From Stutzerimonas zhaodongensis (GTDB lineage: Bacteria > Pseudomonadota > Gammaproteobacteria > Pseudomonadales > Pseudomonadaceae): DNA of 52,689 nt. The stretch spans positions 1 to 52,689 of the forward strand of contig NZ_RFFM01000010.1 in the NCBI RefSeq assembly GCF_003696365.1, in the 5' to 3' direction. Numbering within the stretch: the stretch's first letter is position 1; each line of letters starts with the position of its first letter. The notes beneath the pieces are model-generated. The model searched no databases, was not told the DNA's origin, and worked only from the letters and a program-made list of their open reading frames with translations. A program made the position numbers and the translations under genes. This document shows, piece after piece, positions 24,228-32,442 of the stretch.

Positions 24228-24794
24228 TCAATCAAGACGCAGTGGCTCGGCAACACCGAGTACGGAGTCGAGGGTGAGCGGACCGAAATATCGGCTATCG
24301 AAGGAGTCCGGGTGATCCGCACTCATCAACCAGATTTCATCGTCGGTAAGTCTCCGGCAGCCGCTCCATCGAGGCAGCGCACGCCCCGAGCGGTCACGCG
24401 AATGCCACCTCGCCACAACACGGTCGTCGACCAGCACCTGCGTTGCTCGAATACAGACACGGCTTGGCGAGGTGGCAAACACCTGTTTGATCAGGGGGAC
24501 GTTCGCAGGCAGGTAGCCGCGTGCGGCGGCGAGGGTGGCGGGACCGGGAGGAAGCCGAACGAGTACCGTATCTTCCCGCCTGACCGACGTCCCTGGCGTG
24601 ATGCGATACCAGCCTGTGGGCATGCTGGCTGACGCGTTGTAGACGATCTGCGAGCAGGGCGTTCGCAGCATCGCCCAGCCAAGGGCGATCAGGCCGGTTG
24701 CGGCAAGTCCAATCACTATCCGGTTGGCCGGTGCCAAAGGTTTGCCGCGAATGCTTGCAGACCAGTACTGCAAGCGCTGGGGAGAGGGCCTCAT
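24228..24794 (-). CDS. traF: TraF, S26-family conjugative pilin peptidase
   Basis: The 188-residue protein has one N-terminal membrane segment (IVIGLAATGLIALGWAML, about 26-43), then the signal-peptidase motif NASASMPTGWYR with the catalytic Ser, and the PLIKQVFA motif with the catalytic Lys. The later EIWLMSADHPDSFDSRYFGPL fits the S26 fold. In RP4, TraF trims and cyclises the TrbC pilin; the TrbC-like pilin is encoded at 8.9-9.2 kb here. Its start overlaps the RHH gene stop by 4 bases. Confidence 0.92.
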   Translation of the reverse strand: MRPSPQRLQYWSASIRGKPLAPANRIVIGLAATGLIALGWAMLRTPCSQIVYNASASMPTGWYRITPGTSVRREDTVLVRLPPGPATLAAARGYLPANVPLIKQVFATSPSRVCIRATQVLVDDRVVARWHSRDRSGRALPRWSGCRRLTDDEIWLMSADHPDSFDSRYFGPLTLDSVLGVAEPLRLD

Positions 24795-25033
24795 TGGTCG
24801 CCCTCAGGGAAACGGCCGATCAGCAGTTCACGGAGCATTTCGGCAACCGTAATTCCCTGCTTGAACGCGGCGACCTTGATGCGCGCTCGCAGGGCAGGCG
24901 TAACGTCAAGGGTCAGCCGCGCACTGTATACCGCCCCCTTGTCCAAGGCTGTCCGCTCGCGCTGTCGTACCCAGGCCTCTGCTTGCGGGTCGGCCAGAGG
25001 CCGGCCACCAATGGCAGGTCGTCTGGCGCTCAT
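24791..25033 (-). CDS. Small ribbon-helix-helix protein, probable ParA partner
   Basis: The 80-residue protein has a flexible basic N-terminus and a C-terminal ribbon-helix-helix (YSARLTLDVTPALRARIKVAAFKQGITVAEMLRELL), like ParG-type centromere-binding proteins. It follows parA with a 4-base overlap at the ATG at 25031-25033. ParA plus a small RHH protein is a common plasmid partition pair; in Tn4371-like elements this gene is often annotated parB, although it lacks a ParB nuclease domain. A regulatory role is also possible. Confidence 0.72.
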   Translation of the reverse strand: MSARRPAIGGRPLADPQAEAWVRQRERTALDKGAVYSARLTLDVTPALRARIKVAAFKQGITVAEMLRELLIGRFPEGDQ

Positions 25034-25668
25034 GTCTCCCACCCCAGCAGCTCGTCGACCAGGCAACTGACTTCCCGCGATGCAGCGCTGTCGGGAGCCA
25101 GCTCACACGCCAGTTGCCCGCCTGCGGCGCTGTCTGCGAACACGATTCGTTGGCGAACCTCGGCATGCAATGCAGGTAACGGCTGATCGGCCAGCGCCTG
25201 GCGTACCTCGCGGCCGATGATGGTGGTGCTGACCCGCCGATTAATGGCAAACGCGGCGCGAAGCGCGGGCTTGAAGACCTGCGCTTCCTGCAGCAGCGAG
25301 ACCATTTCGGCGCTGGCCCAGAGGTCGAATGGACTGGGTTGCACCGGGATAAGCACCCGGTCGGCTGCCATCAACGCCGATCTCGCCAGCGCGGCAATCC
25401 GAGGTGGCCCATCAATGATTACATGATCGGCCCGCTGGGCCAGTTGCGGGGCCTCTTGGTGAAGCGTCTCGCGTGCAAGCCCTACCGCCCCGAACAGCCT
25501 AGGCAGGCCCCGCTGAGCGCGTCGCTGGGTCCAGTCCAGCGCAGAGCCCTGCGGGTCGGCATCAAGCAGGATCACCGTTTTACCGCGCAGCGCAAGCTCA
25601 CCGGCAATATGGGTGGCCAGGGTCGTCTTGCCCACGCCGCCTTTCTGATTGAGCAGGGCGATGATCAT
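25030..25668 (-). CDS. parA: ParA-family partition ATPase
   Basis: The 212-residue protein starts MIIALLNQKGGVGKTTLATH, the deviant Walker A box of ParA/MinD ATPases, with VILLDADPQGSALDW and VIIDGPPR (Walker B). Its short length places it with small (type Ib) ParA proteins, which pair with small RHH partners such as the one downstream. The ATG at 25666-25668 is chosen because it sits right at the Walker-box strand; the frame is open to 25737. It should help retain the element in its extrachromosomal state. Confidence 0.93.
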   Translation of the reverse strand: MIIALLNQKGGVGKTTLATHIAGELALRGKTVILLDADPQGSALDWTQRRAQRGLPRLFGAVGLARETLHQEAPQLAQRADHVIIDGPPRIAALARSALMAADRVLIPVQPSPFDLWASAEMVSLLQEAQVFKPALRAAFAINRRVSTTIIGREVRQALADQPLPALHAEVRQRIVFADSAAGGQLACELAPDSAASREVSCLVDELLGWET

Positions 25669-25813
25669 GACGCACCCTCGGTGTGGGCAATGCACGACCT
25701 GGCGACCATCCAAAACGAAGCCGTGCACCAATAACAAGTTAGGTTTTTTTTGTTAGTTAAGTTAGGGCGAGCTACAGGCCGCGCCAATGAAGGGCTCAGC
25801 GCATATGGATACT

Positions 25814-25873
25814 CCTGATAGCACGACAGGCATGCGCCTGATAACACGAGGGTTCTTGCGCCCGATAGCACGA
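25814..25873 (+). repeat. Three iteron-like direct repeats, putative oriV
   Basis: The 13-base unit CCTGATAGCACGA occurs at 25814-25826, as CCTGATAACACGA at 25837-25849 and as CCCGATAGCACGA at 25861-25873. Spacing is 23 and 24 bases, close to two helical turns. A DnaA-box-like TTATCCCCG lies at about 25898 and an AT-rich stretch around 25735-25765. The array sits between repA and parA. This is the usual design of an iteron-controlled replication origin. Confidence 0.65.
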
Positions 25874-25897
25874 GTGATTCCACAGCTTGTTCGCGAG

Positions 25898-26752
25898 TTA
25901 TCCCCGTGCCGTGGGCGGCACGGGGTGAAAGGCGAGCAGCTCGGTCGAGGGCGGGAGACGCAAGGTGCTCAACCGGTAGCCAGGCAGGGACTGCCGAGCA
26001 ACCAGGGCGCGCAGGTCGTAGGCAAAATCCGAATATCGTGCCGTGCTTCCGGACTTGCGATGCAGGTGGCGGAAATCGAACTGCCAGCCGTCCACCTGCC
26101 GCCCTCCATGCTTTCGCACCAGGCGGTACAGCCATCTTTCTATACCGCCGGTAAGCCGGAAATACGCAGGATCGATTGTCAGGACAAGTGCCTGGTCGAG
26201 CACGCCGGAGTAGAACCAGTCGGGCAAGATCATCTCCAGGCCCAGGGGTCTGCCGTTGGCCGATTCCAACTCCTTCCATTCGTTGATCCAGGAAAAGCGG
26301 TGCAACCGGCGTCCGGTTGGTTCTCGTATGGAGGTGGCAACACTTGTACTTTGAAGACGGTCCAGTGCAGCCCTGAGCCGTTGATAGTCGCGCTGGGACG
26401 TCCCGCGGCCAATAAATCGCAGAATCTCGTAGGGAGTTGCCTGGATCAATCGGGACGTCGGGATACCTGAATCGCGCGCCTCGACCAATTGGCTGGCTGC
26501 CCAGATAAGGATGTCGGCATCCCAGATCGTGGCAATGCCATGATCGAGGGTACCCTCGACCCGAATGGTGACCTTGGCGGTTCGAAAGTCGATTGGGCTG
26601 GTGCGGCGGGACTTGGTCAGCGAGAAGAACGGGTGCGCCATCAGGTCCTGCGCATCCCGAGGCGCCATGTCGCCTGGCAGTGCTCGAAACAGCTGCAGTT
26701 GTTCTGGCTGCATGGAGCGACACTTCACGCTCACGTTGGATAAAGGACTCAA
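25898..26752 (-). CDS. repA: RepA, plasmid-type replication initiator
   Basis: The 284-residue protein matches the RepA initiator family of Tn4371-like elements and related plasmids: MAHPFFSLTKSRRTSPIDFR, IATIWDADILIWAASQLVEARD, TPYEILRFIGRGTS and FFRLTGGIERWLYRLVRKH-like text (YFRLTGGIERWLYRLVRK). It should bind the iterons just downstream of its stop. The TTG at 26750-26752 overlaps the HTH gene stop; an ATG at 26711-26713 (MQPEQLQLF) would shorten it by 13 residues and is equally possible. No frame break is seen. Confidence 0.88.
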   Translation of the reverse strand: MSPLSNVSVKCRSMQPEQLQLFRALPGDMAPRDAQDLMAHPFFSLTKSRRTSPIDFRTAKVTIRVEGTLDHGIATIWDADILIWAASQLVEARDSGIPTSRLIQATPYEILRFIGRGTSQRDYQRLRAALDRLQSTSVATSIREPTGRRLHRFSWINEWKELESANGRPLGLEMILPDWFYSGVLDQALVLTIDPAYFRLTGGIERWLYRLVRKHGGRQVDGWQFDFRHLHRKSGSTARYSDFAYDLRALVARQSLPGYRLSTLRLPPSTELLAFHPVPPTARG

Positions 26753-27108
26753 AGCTCATCGCGTGCCGCTCCCTGATGGTGGGCCAGATATTCCGGGTCA
26801 AAGGTGGTTTCAAAGCACCTCGCGTCGGCCCAGGCAAGCAGGTCGGCCTGGGCATACATCACGCGGCGTCCGAATTTGCGAAAACGCGGGCCCCCGCCGA
26901 TCACGCGCTGCTTTTCCAGCGTTCGCGGCGAGAGCCGCAGGAAGGCTGCCGCTTCGTCGTTGTTCAGGTACTGCGGGGTGTCGCTCGCACTCAGGCAATG
27001 CTCTTGAGCGTCGTCGCGATCTAGGTTCCCGGTACCGCCCCGACGTCGGTGCGACGGCGCCACGTGAGAGACGCAAGGTTGGGCGTTGCGATAGAAGTGA
27101 TGGGACAT
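26749..27108 (-). CDS. AlpA-like helix-turn-helix protein upstream of repA
   Basis: The 119-residue protein has a helix-turn-helix of the AlpA/excisionase type (YLNNDEAAAFLRLSPRTLEKQRVIGGGPRFRKFGRRVMYAQADLLAWADAR, residues 47-97). The ATG at 27106-27108 has a GGAGG ribosome site. It overlaps the repA start and so probably regulates replication or the whole maintenance operon. In Tn4371-like elements a gene of this type regularly precedes repA. A second AlpA-like gene lies at the left end of the window. Confidence 0.85.
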   Translation of the reverse strand: MSHHFYRNAQPCVSHVAPSHRRRGGTGNLDRDDAQEHCLSASDTPQYLNNDEAAAFLRLSPRTLEKQRVIGGGPRFRKFGRRVMYAQADLLAWADARCFETTFDPEYLAHHQGAARDEL

Positions 27109-27532
27109 GGTCTGGCCTCCGGTGGGTGGAGACTTACCCTGATGTGCCCGGGTGCGGTGATCATGCCTGGTTGGGTCTCAACCGAGTCGGCCCCCGCAAC
27201 TGCCGGAGATTACGGCGGGCTCGGTCAAAGTCATTCCAGGCCTATCGGACGCGGCAGTTCACGCCACTGCTCGGTAGGTACTCCCACCAGTGGCGCCCGT
27301 TCCGCAGTAATAACTGCGTGCAAGAGAAAAAATGAAGGTACACAAAAACACAAAGCCACCATTGCGCATTATCCAGTTTCTTTAAATATCCATTGTTTAA
27401 TTAGTCTCAATATATAAAGCTAATAGAATGCAGCAGGACGGGTACTTAAATATAATCAAAGGGCATTGGGAAACATCGCATCGGGCAGTCGATAAAGACT
27501 GACAGCCTTTGACCAAGCTTACGAGAGTAATG
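27109..27532. promoter_or_regulatory. 424-base divergent gap with a palindrome and AT-rich block
   Basis: This gap separates the repA operon (minus) from the MvaT-like gene (plus). CGCAGT-AATA-ACTGCG at 27303-27318 is a perfect 6-bp inverted repeat and a possible operator. From about 27320 to 27470 the sequence turns AT-rich, fitting a promoter region for the MvaT-like gene and possible H-NS-type binding. No gene is seen. Confidence 0.4.
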
Positions 27533-27883
27533 ATGAGCAAGATTGCAGAATACAAAAGATTGGAAGCACAACTTGCTGAACAACTTGCCGCGCTGGACAA
27601 GCTCAAGAGTGATGACAAGTTACAGCAAGAGATGGAGTTTGAAACCAAGCTAAAGGGATTGCTCAAAGAGTACGGATTCAACCTCCAGACTGTGCTGGAC
27701 ATTCTTGATCCGGATTCAGCATCGAAGTCTGCAATACCGGTCAGCCGCAAGTCTCGGGTTCTTAAGAAATACACAAACCCACATACGGGGGAGGTTGTTG
27801 AAACCAAAGGTGGGAACCACAAGACCATCAATGCCTGGAAGAGCGAATACGGCGCCGAACAGGTCAAGTCCTGGGCGCAGTAG
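27533..27883 (+). CDS. MvaT/MvaU-family (H-NS-like) nucleoid protein
   Basis: The 116-residue protein has an N-terminal coiled coil (MSKIAEYKRLEAQLAEQLAALDKL) for oligomerisation and a C-terminal DNA-binding part ending YTNPHTGEVVETKGGNHKTINAWKSEYGAEQVKSW, which is the MvaT/MvaU signature. MvaT proteins silence AT-rich foreign DNA in Pseudomonas. Copies on mobile DNA (for example Pmr on pCAR1) help silence the element and reduce its cost to the host. The ATG at 27533 gives the family N-terminus; an ATG lies one codon earlier. Confidence 0.92.
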   Translation: MSKIAEYKRLEAQLAEQLAALDKLKSDDKLQQEMEFETKLKGLLKEYGFNLQTVLDILDPDSASKSAIPVSRKSRVLKKYTNPHTGEVVETKGGNHKTINAWKSEYGAEQVKSWAQ

Positions 27884-27945
27884 GAACGCTGGGCCAGGCA
27901 AAGATCGAAGGGCTTGCTCGACTTGTGCTGCGGACGAATGCTCCG

Positions 27946-29886
27946 CTAGGTAGGGTGGGCCGCAACTAACCCGGAGGGCTCTTTTGCCACGCTAAGGCAG
28001 CGCATCATCCCGCGATTCTTTACGTGATGTCCCTGCATGCGCCTCAGCAGATCATCGAGTGTGCGTATTGCGTCGAGCACGTGCGGGCCCTTGTTCAGCA
28101 TGACGCACTCGGCGCGGACTCCCATGGCCGCGTCGGTAATCTCAGCCCGCGAGGGTGCGCCTTTTTTTGCGAGCGTCTCAAGTACCTGAGTGGCCCATAT
28201 AACAGGTACATGGGCCGCCTCGCATAGGCAAAGAATTTCCTCCTGCACTTCAGCTAGTCGCTCGAAACCGCTCTCAACTGCCAAATCACCTCGCGCGATC
28301 ATGACGCCGAACCCTTCGAACTGCATGCCGGCAAGCAGCATGGCCGGCAGATTCTCGAAGCCTTTGCGTGTCTCGATCTTCAGCACCACCCCCAGGTCGT
28401 CGCGGCCCAGTCTCCGCAGGTGTCCAGCCAAGGCCTGGACATCTTCGACTGTGTTGGCAAATGACAGCTCGACAACATCTGCATGGGCAACAGCGAACTC
28501 AAGCGCTCGAAGATCCTCATCTGTCAGAGCCGCAAGTTGCAGGTCTGTCTCCGGCAGGTTTATTCCCTTGGCGCAGCGCAATTTGGCGCGTCCGCTGGCG
28601 TGCACAATGTGCTCAATGCCTATTTCAAGCTTTTCGTAGTTGACCGCCTCGATGCGTCCCCCAATTTTGCCGTCATCAAACCAGATCGGCTGCCCAACCC
28701 GCGCGTCGCGATACAGTTCAGGTACATCACATACCACGCAGGCCGGTGCGCTGATCTCCCCTTTGTCGTCGTGCTGGGCCTGGTGTCCAATACCATTGCG
28801 CTGCAGGACAAGCGACTCACCCACACGCAGCTCAATGAAAGATTCGGACTTCGGCACGGCTGTGATCTTCGTCTGAGCCTGTTTCTTGCCGGCTTCTCGC
28901 TTGGTCTCGCGTTTTACTTTGAGCTTCAAGCCAGATGTCAGATACACCGTTTTTTCAAGCTCGGCCCAGCAACCACCCGGGGTGTGCTCAACGACGTTCA
29001 AAACGCGCTTGGCGCCGCGCGCATCTCGCAGCTTCAGCGTGTCCCCACTGCGAAGGTTGGCAAGCCACTTGGCTGGTACTTCAATCCAGGGTGACTGCAC
29101 CGCCGGCATATCGGAGCGCACCTCGGTAGCCTGGGCTGTGAGCCATACCCGGGCCGGCCGTGTAACCCGGCCGCAGCGGTCTCGCTCTGGCTTAATCTTG
29201 AGTACCGCAGTGTCATGTGCAATGTCCCCGGTTCGCAGCTTCGGTCCAGCGAGATCCATCATGACCTTGCAATTACGACCGAGCTCATCGGCGCCGCTTC
29301 TGACGTGATCGATCATCCGGCTCCAGCTGTCTGCATTCCCGTGAGCGCAGTTGATCCGCGCGCAGTTCATACCCTGGGCGAGGAAATCTCGAACCATGGC
29401 TGCATCATTGGCCGCCTGCTCGGGCAGGGTGACCATGATCCTGACCGCACGGTCATCGCCAGTTGGACCGAGCAGTGCCTCGGTATGAAGACGCAAGTGC
29501 GCGCGGCCGCTAGCGAGACCTGGAGCAGCAGGCGTATCGTCCGACAGAGCCTCGCCTGTAAGGCTTTGCAGCGCGGCGGTGACGTTTTCGACAGCGCTCA
29601 GACAGTACGCTTCGCACCCAGCCAAAGATGACAGCCCCAACTCGGCTAATTGATTTTGCAGCGATCGAATATCACGGCGCCGCAAACAGAGATAGGCGAG
29701 CAGATTCTCAGCGCTTTGCCGATAAGAGGGGTGCGGCTTCAGCGTTTCGGGAATCTGCACGCAATTGCCTTGCCGCATCAGCTGGCGCAGCTCATGCAAT
29801 GACTGCAAAAGCGCAGTGGTACTGGGTTGGATCGAGGCGTGGTTGGACGGTGGTTGATCGTCGACACGAAACATGACTGGCTCCAT
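27946..29886 (-). CDS. Pyruvate-kinase-like protein with long N-terminal and inserted regions
   Basis: The 646-residue protein has pyruvate-kinase barrel motifs in its second half: DAAMVRDFLAQGMNCARINCAHG, KVMMDLAGPKLRTGD, FDDGKIGGRIEAV, VVLKIETRKGFENLP, MIARGDLAVE and WATQVLETLAKKGAPSRAEITDAA. An extra N-terminal region of about 145 residues with no recognised domain precedes the barrel, and the B-domain region is enlarged by over 100 residues. The usual C-terminal allosteric domain is missing: the protein ends about 60 residues after the barrel, and SGET is replaced by NKGP. Metal- and phosphate-binding residues look largely kept. True substrate is uncertain. ATG codons at 29886 and 29874 are both possible starts. 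Confidence 0.82.
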   Translation of the reverse strand: MEPVMFRVDDQPPSNHASIQPSTTALLQSLHELRQLMRQGNCVQIPETLKPHPSYRQSAENLLAYLCLRRRDIRSLQNQLAELGLSSLAGCEAYCLSAVENVTAALQSLTGEALSDDTPAAPGLASGRAHLRLHTEALLGPTGDDRAVRIMVTLPEQAANDAAMVRDFLAQGMNCARINCAHGNADSWSRMIDHVRSGADELGRNCKVMMDLAGPKLRTGDIAHDTAVLKIKPERDRCGRVTRPARVWLTAQATEVRSDMPAVQSPWIEVPAKWLANLRSGDTLKLRDARGAKRVLNVVEHTPGGCWAELEKTVYLTSGLKLKVKRETKREAGKKQAQTKITAVPKSESFIELRVGESLVLQRNGIGHQAQHDDKGEISAPACVVCDVPELYRDARVGQPIWFDDGKIGGRIEAVNYEKLEIGIEHIVHASGRAKLRCAKGINLPETDLQLAALTDEDLRALEFAVAHADVVELSFANTVEDVQALAGHLRRLGRDDLGVVLKIETRKGFENLPAMLLAGMQFEGFGVMIARGDLAVESGFERLAEVQEEILCLCEAAHVPVIWATQVLETLAKKGAPSRAEITDAAMGVRAECVMLNKGPHVLDAIRTLDDLLRRMQGHHVKNRGMMRCLSVAKEPSGLVAAHPT

Positions 29887-29939
29887 GAACGCCCTCTTGG
29901 CAGGCAGAACACAGACCAGCGCGGAACTTTCGCGGTTTC

Positions 29940-30790
29940 GCTGACCCGATGGATGGCCGCTTCTACATGATTGTCAATGGTTCAAGGCCAGGCAAGGCAC
30001 CGATGTTAACGAGGGGCCGCGAGATATCTCCTTCTGCAACCACACCATATTGCAGTCCGGTTCGCTGATCGTACCCGATGCGCTGAAGATCTTCGATTCA
30101 ACACAACCCCTTGGTGCTGGCAGCCCCCAGAGTGCGGCTCTATGCAGGCCATCCCATTCGCATTAACGGCTTCCCCATCGGTTCGTTCTGCTTGCTACAT
30201 GCCAACTCGTCAGTTGAGCAGACCAGCAAAACATGCTCGACGATTTGGCTACGCTAGCCTAGGGCTTCGTGACGCAACGGATGCAGAACTACCGTATCAG
30301 GACGCTCTACGAGGCACTCGATGCCGAGCTACCCACTGACGCGGGCGTGGAATCGCGGTCGACTGAACTACCTTGCGCCGTTGGTTATCCAGGCGCGGAC
30401 GGATGGCAAGCGGGTGGGACTGTGTCCTGCGGCATCAATCATTTCAAAGCGCTCAACGATCGCTGTGGTCACACGTGTGGTGATCACGTGCACGTGCAGG
30501 CCGCCCGCCAATTGAAAACTGTGCTGCGTACCGATTATGTGCTGATCCGTCTCGGCGTGAAGAGTTTGTAAGGCTAGTGCTGGTTAACCAGGCAGAGGAG
30601 CTGCGCATGCGTTGCAGAACGCGTTCGGCTGGCAAATTTCATCCGGTACGGACACCGCACGTACCAGCGGCAGCGTTGGGGTCGCCGTTAGGCGCGACGA
30701 TGACGATTGACGTTGTGCTCGATCGAGCGGATCAGGCGACCTACCGCGTCAAGGAGCATGGCCGAAATCGCGTCGGGCTAGCTTATCGAC
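29940..30790 (+). pseudogene. Decayed GAF-GGDEF (diguanylate cyclase-like) gene
   Basis: From 29975 one frame reads QWFKARQGTDVNEGPRDISF..., the GAF pattern. The next frame carries LVLAAPRVRLYAGHPIRING from about 30107. GGDEF-domain pieces follow as INHFKALNDRCGHTCGDHVHVQAARQLK (about 30430-30515) and DVVLDRADQATYRVKEHGRNRVGLAY (30710-30787), with frameshifts and stops between them. The active-site GGDEF/GGEEF loop is replaced by LGVKSL and a stop. No intact product is possible. The order matches a GAF-GGDEF sensor protein. Confidence 0.8.
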
Positions 30791-31294
30791 ACGATCTTCG
30801 GCAAAGGCGCGAGGAACATGACGACTGGCAATACGCGTCTAATACCACCGCTATGAACGTCCATGATAGGTTCGGATAGGGGAACCTCGGGTGGAGGACA
30901 ATGTACTTCGCTCGCAAGCTACTGCCGTACAGCGCCGAAAACGCCTTTTGTCCAGCCCTATTACTGCTTTTTTTTCTAAAAAAATCGTTGACAGAAATTT
31001 GTTATGCACATGCCGCAGTGTCTGGATACGAGGCAGCCGACGCTGGAGGCGCACCTTGCCTGCGTTTTCATTAACTTGTTGATTATAAAGAAATTACGTT
31101 AACTGACCAAATTCTCGCCGATCTGCTGCAAACCCACGCCTGCCGGGCGATTGGGCAAGTCATCCCGCAACTGTTCACAGCGTTATCCACAGGTTCTGGG
31201 GATAACCGTTAAATCCCAGATATCAAGCGCGTTTCAACCGTATGACAGGCTGAATAGGAATTCACATTCGCTGCAGTAACTGCCTGGGAGCGGG
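30791..31294. other. Non-coding stretch with two DnaA-box matches
   Basis: No gene is supported here. TTATGCACA (31002-31010) and TTATCCACA (31183-31191) both match the DnaA-box consensus TTATNCACA. An AT-rich run (TTTTTTTTCTAAAAAAA) lies near 30968-30984. Two boxes 181 bases apart are suggestive but could be chance. Confidence 0.3.
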
Positions 31295-31987
31295 TCACTG
31301 GCATTGGCTCAGATCGACTTTTGCTACATAACCATTGCCATGTCCCATGATACAGGCGACCCGTTGATTGCGGGCCAGCTCCCAGGGTTCTGGTGGGTAG
31401 GTTTTGCTCCAGGCCGCAAAGAGCTGGCGATCCTGCTTGGATAAACGCAGCGAATAACGGTCAGCCATGTAGAAGTAGGTGCGGGCGATCATGCCCCGTA
31501 CCTTTTGGCGAGGCATAGCCTTGCGCGCCTTGAAGTCTACGACCAAGGGGCAGGCGCCATATTGGGTGGGCTGCTGTGGAAGCCAGGCGAAGCTGTAGTT
31601 GCTCCGATCACCATTAACCTCACCGATACTAGGCACCAGGTTGTGAAGGTCCGCTTCAGCTACCCGAAAGGTTGCGTCAGTCTTCGAGCAGTTGGACCGC
31701 CCACCGTTTTGCCAGCACTGGCGTTGATGACCGATGACCCAGGCCGGCACGATGTGCTCCCATTCGATGCGAGCAGCGCGCTGGGCGTTCTTGCGCGGAA
31801 CATAGCCGCAGCTCTGAAGGTCGACCTTGTTTCCCGTAAAGCTGCAACCGCAGTAGAACTCGGGATTGCCGGCATAGAGCTTCCAGGCAATCCTCTTCGC
31901 CTCGGCGAAAGTTCGAGGCGCTTCAGCAACGGCACTGACAGAAAATAGCAAAGACAGGAGAGACAGCAGAAGGCAGAGGCGAGGCAT
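31295..31987 (-). CDS. endA: Endonuclease I (EndA family), secreted
   Basis: The 230-residue protein has a signal peptide (MPRLCLLLSLLSLLFSVSAVAEA) and the EndA core: YCGCSF, RIEWEHIVPAWVIGH with the catalytic His region, and ADLHNLVPSIGEVNGDRSNY with metal-binding residues, plus eight or so cysteines that form disulphides in the periplasm. EndA degrades double-stranded DNA in the periplasm or outside. The ATG at 31985-31987 has an AAGGA ribosome site 7 bases upstream and is preferred over an upstream GTG. A LexA-like box lies 28 bases upstream. Confidence 0.92.
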   Translation of the reverse strand: MPRLCLLLSLLSLLFSVSAVAEAPRTFAEAKRIAWKLYAGNPEFYCGCSFTGNKVDLQSCGYVPRKNAQRAARIEWEHIVPAWVIGHQRQCWQNGGRSNCSKTDATFRVAEADLHNLVPSIGEVNGDRSNYSFAWLPQQPTQYGACPLVVDFKARKAMPRQKVRGMIARTYFYMADRYSLRLSKQDRQLFAAWSKTYPPEPWELARNQRVACIMGHGNGYVAKVDLSQCQ

Positions 31988-32442
31988 TCGCACGTCCTTG
32001 GCGCAGAAACTTTGTATGTATAAATATACAGCTTTCTCGGGCGAGGCGCCATGAAGAGAAACGCCATGGACATTTGCATCTCTCCCGGGGCGCTCGAAAA
32101 CAGTACCGATTTGATTGGAGCACAGCGCCGAAGTTACTGCTGCGGCAAGTCAATTATGCGGAGTACATAAGTGGGGGCCGGAATAGGTGCTTAAAGAACT
32201 GTGCAAGAGCGCGCGGCGAAGAATGATCGGTCGGTTTGGAGAGAGCAGACCGGCTGCCTCCATGATATGCACCGCGCGGGGCTTTTCGTATTGCTGCCAT
32301 CGGCATGGCATCGGTGATCATGGTCGCAGCTGGGACGCACTCGCCTGTAATGATCGATAGCTTTTGTTTAGCGGTCATAACTCCGCAACGTGACCTGCAA
32401 GCAGCTCATCTTTCTCCGCGCACTATCTTCCTGCGAGTTCGC
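31988..32442. other. 455-base gap between endA and LysR 3' end
   Basis: Apart from the LexA-like box at 32016-32031, I see no supported feature. A 74-codon minus-strand frame (32154-32378) has no recognisable motif or ribosome site and is probably chance. Confidence 0.3.
32016..32031 (-). promoter_or_regulatory. LexA-like (SOS) box upstream of endA
   Basis: The 16 bases read ATGTATAAATATACAG on the plus strand, one base away from CTGTATAAATATACAG, which has the CTG-N10-CAG symmetry of gammaproteobacterial LexA sites. It lies 28 bases before the endA ATG and overlaps a TATAAA-like -10. SOS control of endA is therefore plausible; binding is inferred. Confidence 0.5.

Noticed and set aside
25665..26855. 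396-codon minus-strand frame across repA
   Set aside because: Shadow of repA and the iteron region in another frame; no family motif.
32154..32378. 74-codon minus-strand frame
   Set aside because: No ribosome site and no similarity to any family I know.
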